From Nonomuraea cypriaca (GTDB taxonomy: Bacteria; Actinomycetota; Actinomycetes; Streptosporangiales; Streptosporangiaceae), in the NCBI RefSeq assembly GCF_015645445.1, contig NZ_JADOGI010000036.1:1-64000 (forward strand): a DNA stretch of 64,000 nt, read 5' to 3'. Below the pieces are notes generated by a model. It saw nothing but the letters and a program-made list of their open reading frames with translations. It had not been told where the DNA came from and made no database searches. Position numbers and translations under genes: made by a program. Positions 24,258 to 32,295 of this stretch are shown piece after piece (the first letter of the stretch is position 1; every line of letters begins with the position of its first letter).

Positions 24258-26306
24258 ATGAGCTCCACGTTGCCTGCCACGCCGGTAGACCGGCCGCCGC
24301 CCGACCCGGCGCGCGGCGGAAGGCGGCGGCGCCCGCAGACCGGCCACGCACCCTGGGAACGTCCGGCCCTGTCGGCGCTACTGCTGGCCACCGCCGTGCT
24401 CTACCTGTGGGGCTTGGGCGCGTCCGGCTGGGCGAACTCGTTCTACGCGGCGGCGGCTCAGGCCGGATCACAGGACTGGACGGCGTTCTTCTTCGGCTCC
24501 TCTGACGCGGCCAACTCGATCACCGTGGACAAGACGCCCGCTTCGTTGTGGGTGATGGCCCTGTCTGCGCGGTTGTTCGGCGTCAGCGCCTGGAGCATCT
24601 TGGTGCCGCAGGCCCTGATGGGCGTCGCCACGGTCGGGCTGCTCTTCGCGACCGTGCGCCGCTGGTACGGCCCGGCGGCCGGCCTAATCGCCGGTGCGGC
24701 GATGGCGTTGACGCCGGTGGCGGTGCTGATGTTCCGCTTCAACAACCCGGATGCGCTGCTGGTGCTGCTCATGGTCGCCGGCGCGTACGCGGTCGTCCGA
24801 GCCGTGGAGAGCGGCTCCACCAAGTGGCTGGTGTGGGCCGGGGTCTTCGTCGGCTTCGGCTTCCTGGCCAAGATGCTCCAGGCGCTGCTGGTGGTCCCGG
24901 TGTTCGCGCTCGTCTACCTCATCGCCGGGCCGCCCAAGCTCGGCAGGCGAGTTCTGCAGCTTGTCCTGGCGGGTGTCGCGATGGTCGTCTCGGGCGGTTG
25001 GTACATCGCCGTAGTGGAGCTGGTGCCGGCCTCGATGCGTCCCTACATCGGCGGTTCACAGGAGAACAGCCTCCTGGAATTGACGCTGGGTTACAACGGC
25101 CTGGGACGGCTGAACGGGGACGAGACCGGCAGCGTCGGTGGCAGGCCGGGCGGCGGCTGGGGTGAGATCGGATGGGCGCGGATGTTCGACGCCGCGCAGG
25201 GAGGCCAGGTCGCCTGGTTGCTGCCCGCTGCGCTCATTCTGGTGGCCGTGGGGCTGGCGGTGACCGCTCGTGCCGCACGCACCGACCGCACCCGCGCCGG
25301 GTTCGTGCTGTGGGGCGGCTGGCTGCTGATCACCGCCGGGGTGTTCAGCTTCATGGCGGGCATCTTCCACGCCTACTACACCGTGGCCCTCGCTCCGGCC
25401 CTCGGCGCGCTGGCCGGCATGGGCGCGGTGACCCTGTGGAGGCGGTGGAGCGGCGCGTGGGCCGCACCCATCACGGCTGCCACCGTGCTGGTGACGGCCT
25501 GGTGGTCATTTGAGCTGCTCGGGCGCAGCGGCGACTTCCTGCCGTGGCTGCGCTGGGTGGTGCTCATCGGCGGGCTCCTGGCGGCGCTCGGACTGCTGGC
25601 CTCCGTGTGGCTGCCCATGCGGCTGCCCGTGCGGGTCGCCTGGGTGAGCGCAACGCTGGCGCTCGCCGTGGTGCTCGCCGGGCCAGGGGCCTACGCGATG
25701 GACACCGCCGCCACCCCGCATGGCGGTTCGATCCCGTCGGCCGGTCCGTCCGTGACAGTCGGCTCCGGAGGCAGGGGAGGCCGCGGACCAGGCGGCATGC
25801 CGCCGAACGCCGCCCAGGACGCACCAGGCGTCCAAGGTGGGACAGCGCGGAACGGTGGGCGGGACAGCCTGCCGCGAGGTGGCGGGCCACGGGCCGGTAT
25901 GCCCGCGGGCGGCATGGCGCGGGGCGGCGGCATGGGAGGGCTGCTCAACGGCTCCACCCCCAGCGCGGACATGGTCGAGCTGCTGCGGCGCGACGCCGGC
26001 TCCTGCACCTGGGTGGCGGCGGCGATCGGATCGCAGAACGCCTCGGGCTACCAACTGGCCACCGGCGATCCGGTCATGCCCATCGGCGGCTTCAACGGCA
26101 GCGATCCTTCGCCCACCCTCGCCCAGTTCCAGCAGTACGTCACCGACCGGAAGATCCACTACTTCATCGGCGGCGACCACGGCCCCATGGGTGGCAACGG
26201 CGCCGCCTCGGAGATCTCCGCGTGGGTGGCGGCCACGTTCCGTGCCGGTACGGTCGGCGGCGTCACCGTCTACGACCTGACGTCATCCGACGGCTCGGCT
26301 TCCTGA
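24258..26306 (+). CDS. GT39-family (PMT_2/ArnT-like) membrane glycosyltransferase
   Basis: 682 aa. A short cytoplasmic Pro/Arg-rich leader is followed by about eleven membrane helices. The family core reads NSFYAAAAQAGSQDWTAFFF, then ITVDKTPASLWVMALSARLF and RFNNPDALLVLLM, as in lipid-phosphate-sugar-dependent transferases. An ~80-residue Gly-rich hydrophilic linker (about 495-575) leads to a C-terminal extracytoplasmic domain (AAIGSQNASGYQLATGDPVM, then FIGGDHGPMGG). It probably moves a sugar from a polyprenyl carrier to a wall polymer or protein outside the cell. The next gene can supply the carrier-linked sugar. Confidence 0.85.
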   Translation: MSSTLPATPVDRPPPDPARGGRRRRPQTGHAPWERPALSALLLATAVLYLWGLGASGWANSFYAAAAQAGSQDWTAFFFGSSDAANSITVDKTPASLWVMALSARLFGVSAWSILVPQALMGVATVGLLFATVRRWYGPAAGLIAGAAMALTPVAVLMFRFNNPDALLVLLMVAGAYAVVRAVESGSTKWLVWAGVFVGFGFLAKMLQALLVVPVFALVYLIAGPPKLGRRVLQLVLAGVAMVVSGGWYIAVVELVPASMRPYIGGSQENSLLELTLGYNGLGRLNGDETGSVGGRPGGGWGEIGWARMFDAAQGGQVAWLLPAALILVAVGLAVTARAARTDRTRAGFVLWGGWLLITAGVFSFMAGIFHAYYTVALAPALGALAGMGAVTLWRRWSGAWAAPITAATVLVTAWWSFELLGRSGDFLPWLRWVVLIGGLLAALGLLASVWLPMRLPVRVAWVSATLALAVVLAGPGAYAMDTAATPHGGSIPSAGPSVTVGSGGRGGRGPGGMPPNAAQDAPGVQGGTARNGGRDSLPRGGGPRAGMPAGGMARGGGMGGLLNGSTPSADMVELLRRDAGSCTWVAAAIGSQNASGYQLATGDPVMPIGGFNGSDPSPTLAQFQQYVTDRKIHYFIGGDHGPMGGNGAASEISAWVAATFRAGTVGGVTVYDLTSSDGSAS

Positions 26307-26321
26307 TCGGCTCTGCGCAAA

Positions 26322-26349
26322 GGCGGCTCCCCGCACCCGGAGAGCCGCC
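26322..26349 (+). terminator. Hairpin after GT39 gene
   Basis: GGCGGCTC-N12-GAGCCGCC, a perfect 8-bp stem 16 bp past the stop codon. It separates the GT39 gene from the next, which has its own repeat-bearing promoter. Confidence 0.6.
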
Positions 26350-26380
26350 GCTTCGCCGTGATCCGGCGCGCCGCGACCTT

Positions 26381-26418
26381 CACAGCCCCGCCACAGCAAC
26401 ACCACAAGACCCTGACAG
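26381..26418 (+). promoter_or_regulatory. Four 11-bp-phased repeats upstream of GT2-GtrA gene
   Basis: CACAG (26381), CACAG (26392), CACAA (26403) and GACAG (26414), each 11 bp apart, 23 bp before ATG 26441. It is the same four-unit array as at 24172-24209. Confidence 0.65.
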
Positions 26419-26440
26419 CCGCCCGGACAACGGTAAGGTC

Positions 26441-27673
26441 ATGAGCACTTCAGCGCTTCCCGCACACCTCGCACCCGTAGACCCTGCGGCGCGAACGCCG
26501 GTCCTCGATGTCGTGGTCCCCGTCTACAACGAGCAGGACGACGTGGAGTCATGCGTACGCCGCCTGCACACCCACCTGGTCCACGAGTTCCCCTACCCCT
26601 TTCGCATCACGATCGCCGACAACGCCAGCACCGATGACACTCCGCAGATCGCGGCCAGACTCGCCGCAGAGCTGCCGGAGGTCGCCTCCGTACGGCTGGC
26701 GGCAAAGGGACGGGGCCGCGCTCTCAAGCACACCTGGTCGGCCTCCGACGCGCCGGTGCTCGCCTACATGGACGTCGACTTGTCCACCGACCTCACCGCG
26801 CTGCTGCCGCTGGTGGCGCCGCTTATCTCCGGCCACTCCGACCTGGCGATCGGCTCGCGCCTCACCCGCGGAGCTCGCGTGACCCGCGGTCCCAAACGGG
26901 AGATCATCTCCCGATGCTACAACCTGCTGCTGCGCGGCACGCTCTCGGCTCGCTTCTCCGATGCGCAGTGCGGCTTCAAAGCCGTCCGCGCCGACGTGGC
27001 TGCGCGGCTGCTGCCCCTGGTGGAGGACACCGGGTGGTTCTTCGACACCGAGCTGCTCGTACTCACCGAACACGCTGGCCTGCGCATTCACGAGGTGCCC
27101 GTCGACTGGGTGGACGACCCTGACAGCCGCGTCGACATCCTGCAGACCGCCATCGCCGACCTCAAGGGCATCGCCCGCCTGGCCAAGGCGCTGAGCACCG
27201 GCCGACTGCCCCTGACGCGCCTGCGCGAGCAGCTCGGGCGTGCCCCGCTGCCCGTCGCCGGTGTGCCCGACGGCCTGACCGGGCAGCTGCTGCGCTTCGC
27301 CACCGTCGGCGTCGCCAGCACCGTCGCGTACCTGTTGTTGTACGCCTTGCTGCGCACGGGGACCGGGGCCCAGACGGCCAACCTCATCGCCCTCCTCATC
27401 ACCGCTGTGGTCAACACCGCGCTCAACCGCCGGTTCTCCTTCGGCGTGCGCGGCACCGGCCGCCTGTGGTTGCACCAGGCCCAAGGCCTCGTGGTCTTCG
27501 CCGCGAGCCTGGGCCTGACCGGCGGCTCGCTCGCCCTGCTGCACACCATCGACCCCGGCCCCGCCCAGCCGCTGGAACTCTGCGTGCTCGTCGTAGCCAA
27601 CCTAGCCACCACCTGCCTGCGATTCCTCCTCCTGCGAACATGGGTCTTCGGCCAGGCGATCAAGAATCGCTAG
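26441..27673 (+). CDS. GT2 polyprenyl-phosphate sugar transferase fused to GtrA
   Basis: 410 aa. Residues ~25-240 are a DPM1/GtrB-like GT2 domain: LDVVVPVYNEQDDVE, ADNASTDDT, AYMDVDLSTD (the DxD), and QCGFKAVRADVA. Residues ~275-405 are a four-helix GtrA domain (LLRFATVGVASTVAYLLLYA, NLIALLITAVVNTALNRRFS). GT2 enzymes of this type load a sugar on polyprenyl phosphate and GtrA is thought to flip it, so the fusion joins synthesis and translocation. It is a natural donor supplier for the GT39 protein upstream. The stop TAG lies in the CTAG hit by the IS element. Confidence 0.88.
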   Translation: MSTSALPAHLAPVDPAARTPVLDVVVPVYNEQDDVESCVRRLHTHLVHEFPYPFRITIADNASTDDTPQIAARLAAELPEVASVRLAAKGRGRALKHTWSASDAPVLAYMDVDLSTDLTALLPLVAPLISGHSDLAIGSRLTRGARVTRGPKREIISRCYNLLLRGTLSARFSDAQCGFKAVRADVAARLLPLVEDTGWFFDTELLVLTEHAGLRIHEVPVDWVDDPDSRVDILQTAIADLKGIARLAKALSTGRLPLTRLREQLGRAPLPVAGVPDGLTGQLLRFATVGVASTVAYLLLYALLRTGTGAQTANLIALLITAVVNTALNRRFSFGVRGTGRLWLHQAQGLVVFAASLGLTGGSLALLHTIDPGPAQPLELCVLVVANLATTCLRFLLLRTWVFGQAIKNR

Positions 27674-27724
27674 GGCCTGTCCTGCGGATCATGTGACCGT
27701 CGCGGCTGGCTTCGGGTCGTTGGC

Positions 27725-28156
27725 ATGAGCATGGGGCGGGGAGATTTACCGCACGCGGAGTGGGCCCGGCTGAAGCCGCATCTGCCGAAATCCGGGCAGC
27801 GCGGCGGCCGTTGGGCCAGCCACCGCAGAGTCATCAACGGAATCCTGTACCGACTGCGCGCTGGGGTGCCATGGCGGGATCTACCTGCGCGTTTCGGTCC
27901 ATGGAAGACGGTGTACGAACGGCACAGACGCTGGTCGGCGGACGGCACCTGGGAGGGGATCTTCGCGGCCGTCCTGGCCGACGCCGACGCGGAAGGCCGG
28001 ATCGACTGGTCGATGGTGAGCGTCGATTCGACCTCCTGCCGGGCCCATCAGCACGCCGCCGGGGCTCGTAGGAAACCGCCAAGAGTGCCGGGAAAAGACG
28101 CACGCCCCGGCAGCGCCGCCCCGACGAGGGGCTCGTACGCTCCCGGGGTGGCCTGA
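27725..28156 (+). CDS. IS5-family transposase, first frame (OrfA)
   Basis: 143 aa as read. WARLKPHLPKSGQRGGRWAS, LYRLRAGVPWRDLPARFGPW and YERHRRWSADGTWEGIF are the DUF4096-type N-terminal region, and VSVDSTSCRAHQHAAGARRK holds the first catalytic Asp. The family sequence continues in the -1 frame. A zero-frame G-GGA-AAA heptamer at 28090-28096 fits the X-XXY-YYZ rule for -1 slippage, so OrfA and OrfB may be joined by programmed frameshift, as in other IS5-group elements. Confidence 0.75.
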   Translation: MSMGRGDLPHAEWARLKPHLPKSGQRGGRWASHRRVINGILYRLRAGVPWRDLPARFGPWKTVYERHRRWSADGTWEGIFAAVLADADAEGRIDWSMVSVDSTSCRAHQHAAGARRKPPRVPGKDARPGSAAPTRGSYAPGVA

Positions 28157-28611
28157 CCTGCAAGATCCACCTCGCTGGTGAAGGTGGACGCCGCCCTCTG
28201 GCCCTGCTGATTACTCCGGGCCAGTGGGGTGACGCTCCGCAGCTCATTCCGGTCATGGAACGCATCCGTGTTGGCCGCCTCGGTGGCGGACACCCGCGCA
28301 CGCGGCCCGACAATCTCGGCGGCGACAAGGCGTACTCCTCCCGTCGCAACCGCCGCTACCTGCGACGACGCCAGATCAAGCACACCATCCCCGAGCCGAA
28401 GAACCAGCGGGCCAACCGCCAGCGAAGGGGCAGCAAGGGCGGCCGATCCGCAGGCTTCGACAAGACGATCTACAGGCGAAGGAACGAAGTCGAGCGGACG
28501 ATCAACGCGTTGAAGAACTCCCGAGCCGTGGCCACGAGGTTCGACAAGCGCGGCTACATCTTCCACGGCACCGTCACCGTTGCCTCGATCCGGCTCTGGC
28601 TCCGCCCGTGA
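28096..28611 (+). CDS. IS5-family transposase, second frame (OrfB)
   Basis: Continuation in the -1 frame from the slippery site: DEGLVRSRGGLTCKIHLAGE, LALLITPGQWGDAPQLIPVM, the second catalytic Asp in NLGGDKAYSS, and catalytic Glu in YRRRNEVERTINALKNSRAV, ending SIRLWLRP. All three acidic residues of the DDE triad are present across the two frames. No good independent start was seen, which supports expression as a frameshift fusion. Confidence 0.7.
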   Translation, partial: RRTPRQRRPDEGLVRSRGGLTCKIHLAGEGGRRPLALLITPGQWGDAPQLIPVMERIRVGRLGGGHPRTRPDNLGGDKAYSSRRNRRYLRRRQIKHTIPEPKNQRANRQRRGSKGGRSAGFDKTIYRRRNEVERTINALKNSRAVATRFDKRGYIFHGTVTVASIRLWLRP

Positions 28612-28623
28612 TCTCCGCCGGAT

Positions 28624-29130
28624 CTAGTCGCCGGTCGTGCCGTCGAGCATCTCGCGCAGGATGTCCAGGTGGCCGTTGTGGCGAGCTGTCTCCTCGGTGA
28701 GGTGGAGGAGGATCCAGCGCAGGTCGACGTGGAGGCCGTTGCGGACGGCTCGCTGGGCCTGCTTGTCCAGGCCGTTCCCGGCGACCAGTTCGCGGTAGTG
28801 GGTGCTCTGTTCGGCGTATTCGTCGAGCAATTGAGTGAGCGAGAAGTCAACGGCGATACGCATCTCGCGGTCGGGGTCTTCCTCGGTCCAGGGGCCCCGG
28901 TCTTCCTCACCGAGGAAGACCACTTGGAACCAGTAGTACTCGACCCAGCGGAGGTGGTTGATCACTCCGCTCATGGTCATCAGCGGTGAGCCCGGCAGGA
29001 GCGCTTTGCGGGCGTTCTCCGCAGTGACGCCATCGCATTTGGCGCGGGCGGTGTCACGTGCGTAGTCGAGAAACGTGGTGAGCTGGGTGCGCTCGTCCCA
29101 CGCCGGCGGTGTGTCATCGATTCTGGTCAT
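28624..29130 (-). CDS. DinB-like (DUF664) protein
   Basis: 168 aa from ATG 29130. Four-helix DinB fold with conserved VINHLRWVEYYWFQVVF, where the first metal-ligand His follows GV-N, and LHLTEETARHNGHLDILREM, with the C-terminal His pair. These mycothiol/bacillithiol-S-transferase-like proteins are frequent in actinobacteria, most with unknown substrates. Its stop codon is the TAG read from the palindromic CTAG that also ended the convergent GT2-GtrA gene before the IS insertion. Confidence 0.85.
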   Translation of the reverse strand: MTRIDDTPPAWDERTQLTTFLDYARDTARAKCDGVTAENARKALLPGSPLMTMSGVINHLRWVEYYWFQVVFLGEEDRGPWTEEDPDREMRIAVDFSLTQLLDEYAEQSTHYRELVAGNGLDKQAQRAVRNGLHVDLRWILLHLTEETARHNGHLDILREMLDGTTGD

Positions 29131-29469
29131 CGCGCGAAGTGTCCCCGATCACCGCGACCGATGTCGAGGTATTTATCGACGGACCCAACCTGCGTCACCC
29201 AGCTCCTTATCCGGCGAGTCGATACAGCGATTCAGCGCCGGCGGGCCGCCCGGCATGATCCGCCGGACATGCCCTAGCGAGCTGGTCCTGGTACCTGACC
29301 CGGGGATGACCAGCGCGTGGCTGTCCGACTCCGCCGCCAACCCGGGCCGAGCGATGTATCGCCAGGTAGAGCGCTTGATGAGGTCTTGGCGCCACACATG
29401 CCAAAACCCGCCCTCCCCATTCACGGGCTGCTACGGCCCATGTGCTCGACTGGCTGGGGTGATTGGAAC
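29131..29469. other. Intergenic region containing a solitary IS end
   Basis: Positions 29254-29277 read as an inverted copy of the IS left end at 27670-27693, including the outer CTAG, with 22 of 24 bases identical. No transposase is attached. It looks like a solo terminal repeat left by an earlier insertion or deletion. The remaining sequence has no convincing gene; a response-regulator gene would usually precede the kinase at 29470 but is absent. Confidence 0.55.
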
Positions 29470-30843
29470 ATGAATACCCCGCAACGTATCTCGATTACAA
29501 CTCGTGTCACGCTGTTCACCGCAGTGGTGGCGACGCTACTGTCCACACTCCTGGCCACCGCGCTTATGGTGGCGTTCCACCGGTTCGCCACCGAATCTCT
29601 CATCGAAGAGATCGTCGCGGCCGGTGGCCGGGTGGCCAGGGAGGTGGAACATGACGAGCTGGTCACACCCCTGGTCGAGCGCACGGGTCGCAACCTGCAG
29701 ATCGTCGACTCTCGTGGGGTGGTCGTCGCTTCGACATCGCGTCTCCGGGGCAAGCCGGTCATGGCCAAGTTCACTCCCGACGGCACGAACATCGTCACCA
29801 GGATCGTGTGTGGCGGGGTCTTCCCTTCCGGCCAATGCAACATCGTCGCCGCGCAGTCGGCTTACAGAACGGGAGGAGACTGGATCGTCTACAGCGCCTC
29901 CCCCACGGTTCCTCCGTACATCGCTCCGTGGCTGGCCACGACGGTGGGAGTCGCCGCGGCGCTGTTGGCCGCAGCCATAACCTTCCTCGGTTACCGCATC
30001 GTCACCGCGCCCCTCAGGCCGGTGACCGCCATCCAAGCGGAACTCGACAAGATCAACGAGACCTGCCCCGAGCGCCGGGTCCCCATTCCGCCAAGACGGG
30101 ACGAGATCTACGATTTGGCCGACAGCGTCAACCGGACGCTGGCCCGCCTGCAGGCCGCGATGCAACAACAGCGCAATTTCACCTCAGACGCCTCCCACGA
30201 ACTGCGCAGCCCCATTGCCGCGATGCGCGCCGAGATCGAGGACGCCTTGCATGCCCCTGAGGAGACCAGCCTGCCGGCGGTGGGGAACACGATTCTGCGC
30301 AGCCTGGACCGGCTCGAGGCGATCGTGGGTGACCTGCTGACCATCGCACGGCAGGACGTGGGACGGCAGGTCGAACACGAGCCGATCGACCTGGCCGAAC
30401 TCGTGACCACGGAGTGCGGCAGGCGCTCTGATGCGAGCAAGAGGTTCGAGTACTCGCTGGAGCCCGGCGTGATGGTAACCGGCGACCAAGCTCGGTTGTC
30501 GCGCCTGCTCGCCAACCTGATCGACAACGCCGAACGGCACGCCGCCACCACGATCACCTTCTGCGTACGGCGTTCGCCCGGCACCAACCGTGACGCTCAA
30601 CGCTTCCCGCACGGCATCGCAATGCTGGAAGTGCTCGACGACGGGCCGGGCATCGATCCGGACAAACGCGAACTGGTCTTTCAGCGGTTCGCCCGGCTGG
30701 ACACCGCCCGCGACAGGCGTGCCGGAGGCACCGGGTTGGGCCTGCCGATCGCCCGACAGATCGCCGAGGCGCACGGTGGCATCCTCCAGATCGAGGACAG
30801 CCCCCATGGCGCGCGATTCGTCCTGCGCCTTCCCCTCCGCTAG
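29470..30843 (+). CDS. HAMP-type sensor histidine kinase, no adjacent response regulator
   Basis: 457 aa from ATG 29470. Helices LFTAVVATLLSTLLATALMV and WLATTVGVAAALLAAAITFL bracket a ~100-residue sensor with two Cys (IVCGG, GQCN). HAMP, phosphoacceptor His in DASHELRSPIAAMRAE, N-box NLIDNAERHA, and DDGPGID / GTGLGLPIA boxes follow. It appears complete. Kinases of this sort almost always follow their response-regulator gene. Here the upstream side is an IS scar, which suggests the partner was lost. Confidence 0.85.
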   Translation: MNTPQRISITTRVTLFTAVVATLLSTLLATALMVAFHRFATESLIEEIVAAGGRVAREVEHDELVTPLVERTGRNLQIVDSRGVVVASTSRLRGKPVMAKFTPDGTNIVTRIVCGGVFPSGQCNIVAAQSAYRTGGDWIVYSASPTVPPYIAPWLATTVGVAAALLAAAITFLGYRIVTAPLRPVTAIQAELDKINETCPERRVPIPPRRDEIYDLADSVNRTLARLQAAMQQQRNFTSDASHELRSPIAAMRAEIEDALHAPEETSLPAVGNTILRSLDRLEAIVGDLLTIARQDVGRQVEHEPIDLAELVTTECGRRSDASKRFEYSLEPGVMVTGDQARLSRLLANLIDNAERHAATTITFCVRRSPGTNRDAQRFPHGIAMLEVLDDGPGIDPDKRELVFQRFARLDTARDRRAGGTGLGLPIARQIAEAHGGILQIEDSPHGARFVLRLPLR

Positions 30844-30861
30844 ACGCTAGACGCTAGACGC
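30841..30861 (+). repeat. TAGACGC tandem triplet at kinase stop
   Basis: Three 7-bp copies, TAGACGC, begin with the kinase stop codon. The 7-bp unit puts TAG in each frame in turn. Confidence 0.8.
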
Positions 30862-30984
30862 GTTCTCCGCATGATTGTTTTCGCGGTCCGCATCATGGTG
30901 GGCGGGCTGGTCCGTGTGGCTGAGTATGAGTGGTCTTTCGGATCAGCCTCGTCACCGGGCGCGCCGGGGGCGGGCGGAGATCTG

Positions 30985-31059
30985 TCGGAGTTCGTGTTGC
31001 AGCGGCAGTTGGGCGCGTTGCCGATGATCGCGGAGTTCTGCCGTCGGCTGGACATCGCG
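30985..31059 (+). pseudogene. Transposase scrap
   Basis: The plus frame reads LSEFVLQRQLGALPMIAEFC, then RRLDIA, which resembles the N-terminal region of IS1380/IS1634-like transposases (IGALP...F..RLDIA). Nothing else of the gene remains. Identification rests on about 25 residues. Confidence 0.35.
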
Positions 31060-31076
31060 TTCGAGGAACGTAATGG

Positions 31077-31290
31077 CGGCCAGGGTTGCCTTGCCAGTGA
31101 GTGCGTTCACGGCCCCAGGAACCGGAGAGTCAGGCGGGCGAGGCCTGGACGGTTTCCGGACGGTCTTCAGCCAGAGAGTGAAGTCCCTGGGCTCAGCCCT
31201 GCCCGCGACGTCCCATGCGACCCCGATCGCCCGAAGGAATCGGAACCAGCCGAGCAACTTGATGGTGGCCGCCATGGCCCCGCAGGGGCG
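31077..31290 (-). pseudogene. Tyrosine recombinase (integrase) N-terminal relic
   Basis: The reverse strand reads LLGWFRFLRAIGVAWDVAGR, then AEPRDFTLWLKTVRKPSRPR and PGAVNALTGKATLA. This matches the SAM-like core-binding domain of actinobacterial tyrosine integrases (AIxVxWDRAxRxExRDFxxWL...KPxRP...NAVTGK). No catalytic domain follows. It is a trace of an integrated element in this block. Confidence 0.6.
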
Positions 31291-31299
31291 GGCCGGGTG

Positions 31300-31740
31300 T
31301 CAGGCGTTGTGGCGGGTGGCGTTGGCCGAGATGGCGGCCTGGTAGTACTCGGCGAGGCCCGGGGCGGTCTGGTCGATGCCGGCCGTGAAGCGAGGGTCCG
31401 AGACGTACATCTCGCCGAGGCCGCGGTGTTTCTCGTACGTGCACGTGTATCACCAGCGGTGATGTGGCCCCGGTGCTCTTCAGCGAGATCCATGGCCCGT
31501 TCGCTGTCCGCCGGCACGCCCGCGCGCATCGCCTCCGCCATACGGGCGCTGATCTCGGCCGCCTCGGCGGTGAAACGCATCCGGTCCTCCTTTGGTGTAC
31601 GACGACGTACGGCGCGCAGACTCCGCCCAGGCTTCGCTGCCGCTCCAGCGTTGCTCGGCCTCCGCGCCGTAGTCGTCGGGGTTGAAGTCGCCGAACAGTT
31701 CGGTGCGCTCTTCGGGGATGAGGTTGAGGTTTGAGGACAT
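31300..31740 (-). pseudogene. TipAS-type (thiopeptide-recognition) protein, frameshifted
   Basis: Starts at ATG 31740: PEERTELFGDFNPDDYGAEA, then EAWAESARRTSSYTK. One extra G in AAAGGAGGAC shifts the frame. EDRMRFTAEAAEISARMAEA and DLAEEHRGHIT continue in the next frame. A second shift and a TGA lie near 31445, after which EKHRGLGEMYVSDPRFTAG runs to the stop at 31300. The pieces together form a TipAS antibiotic-binding domain without a MerR HTH. The first frameshift happens to create a strong ribosome-binding site before an in-frame ATG. Confidence 0.75.
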
Positions 31741-31782
31741 GGTCGCCCTTCCTGTAGGTGTTTACGAAGGCGACGATAAAAG

Positions 31783-31799
31783 TCTCACGCGGCGTGAGA
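31783..31799 (-). promoter_or_regulatory. MerR-type promoter/operator
   Basis: TCTCACGC-G-GCGTGAGA is a perfect 17-bp palindrome. On the minus strand TTGACT and TTATCG flank it with a 19-bp spacer, the long spacing that MerR/TipA activators correct. It drives the broken TipAS gene and has outlived it. Confidence 0.6.
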
Positions 31800-32022
31800 G
31801 TCAAACGGGAAAGGCGCTGTGCTGATCGACGGCTATGGCCCCCTGCTCCTCGACCTCGACGGCTGGTCTACCTGGGAACTCACGCGGTGCCCGGGGCTCC
31901 GGCGGCGCTGGGGGAGGCGCGGCGGCCACGGCCCCCCACTCCTCAAAAAACAGGGGCGTTCAAATAACCTCCCAGATCGCCGCCACCCCGCCCCCCGGAC
32001 GAGACACGAAGGGCTGAATGCC

Positions 32023-32280
32023 ATGTCAGACTCGGCCCCGGCGGGGCGCACGCGACGTGCGGCCCGCCGCATGGTGCTGGCCACGCTCACCGCGCTGGCC
32101 GTCGCCGGATGCGGCGCGCCCGACGACGGCACCGAGAGCGCCAAGCCCTCGGTTTCTCGTGCCTCGCAGAGCCCGTCTCTCACCCCGCCCACCCCGTTCC
32201 CGACAGTGACAACGGCTGACGGAAGTGACCCGGAGGCATGCACCGACGGAAACTGCGAGATCGCGGTATCGAAGCCCTGA
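32023..32280 (+). pseudogene. Small lipoprotein, truncated
   Basis: ATG 32023 begins a basic leader and lipobox LAVAGC (Cys at residue ~28), then a Ser/Pro/Thr-rich tether and ACTDGNCEIAVSKP, stop at 32278-32280. In the next frame LTIRFENHVS follows for a few codons, as if a base were lost before VTIRF. Beyond that the DNA belongs to an opposite-strand relic, so the globular domain has been cut off. Confidence 0.55.
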
Positions 32281-32295
32281 CGATCCGCTTCGAGA

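Larger units (their letters stand above)
27674..28623 (+). mobile_element. IS5-family insertion sequence (IS427-like), flanked by CTAG
   Basis: About 950 bp, bounded by CTAG at 27670-27673 and at 28624-28627, the target duplication typical of IS427-type elements. The left end begins GGCCTGTCCTGCGGATCATG. The reverse complement of the right end (ATCCGGCGGAGATCACGG) matches it only after the first bases, so the right terminal repeat looks eroded. It encodes a DDE transposase in two frames. It sits between two convergent genes without damaging either. Confidence 0.8.

Noticed and set aside
30841..30861. Microsatellite phase-variation switch at the kinase stop
   Set aside because: The repeat begins at the stop codon itself, so copy-number change would not alter the kinase reading frame.
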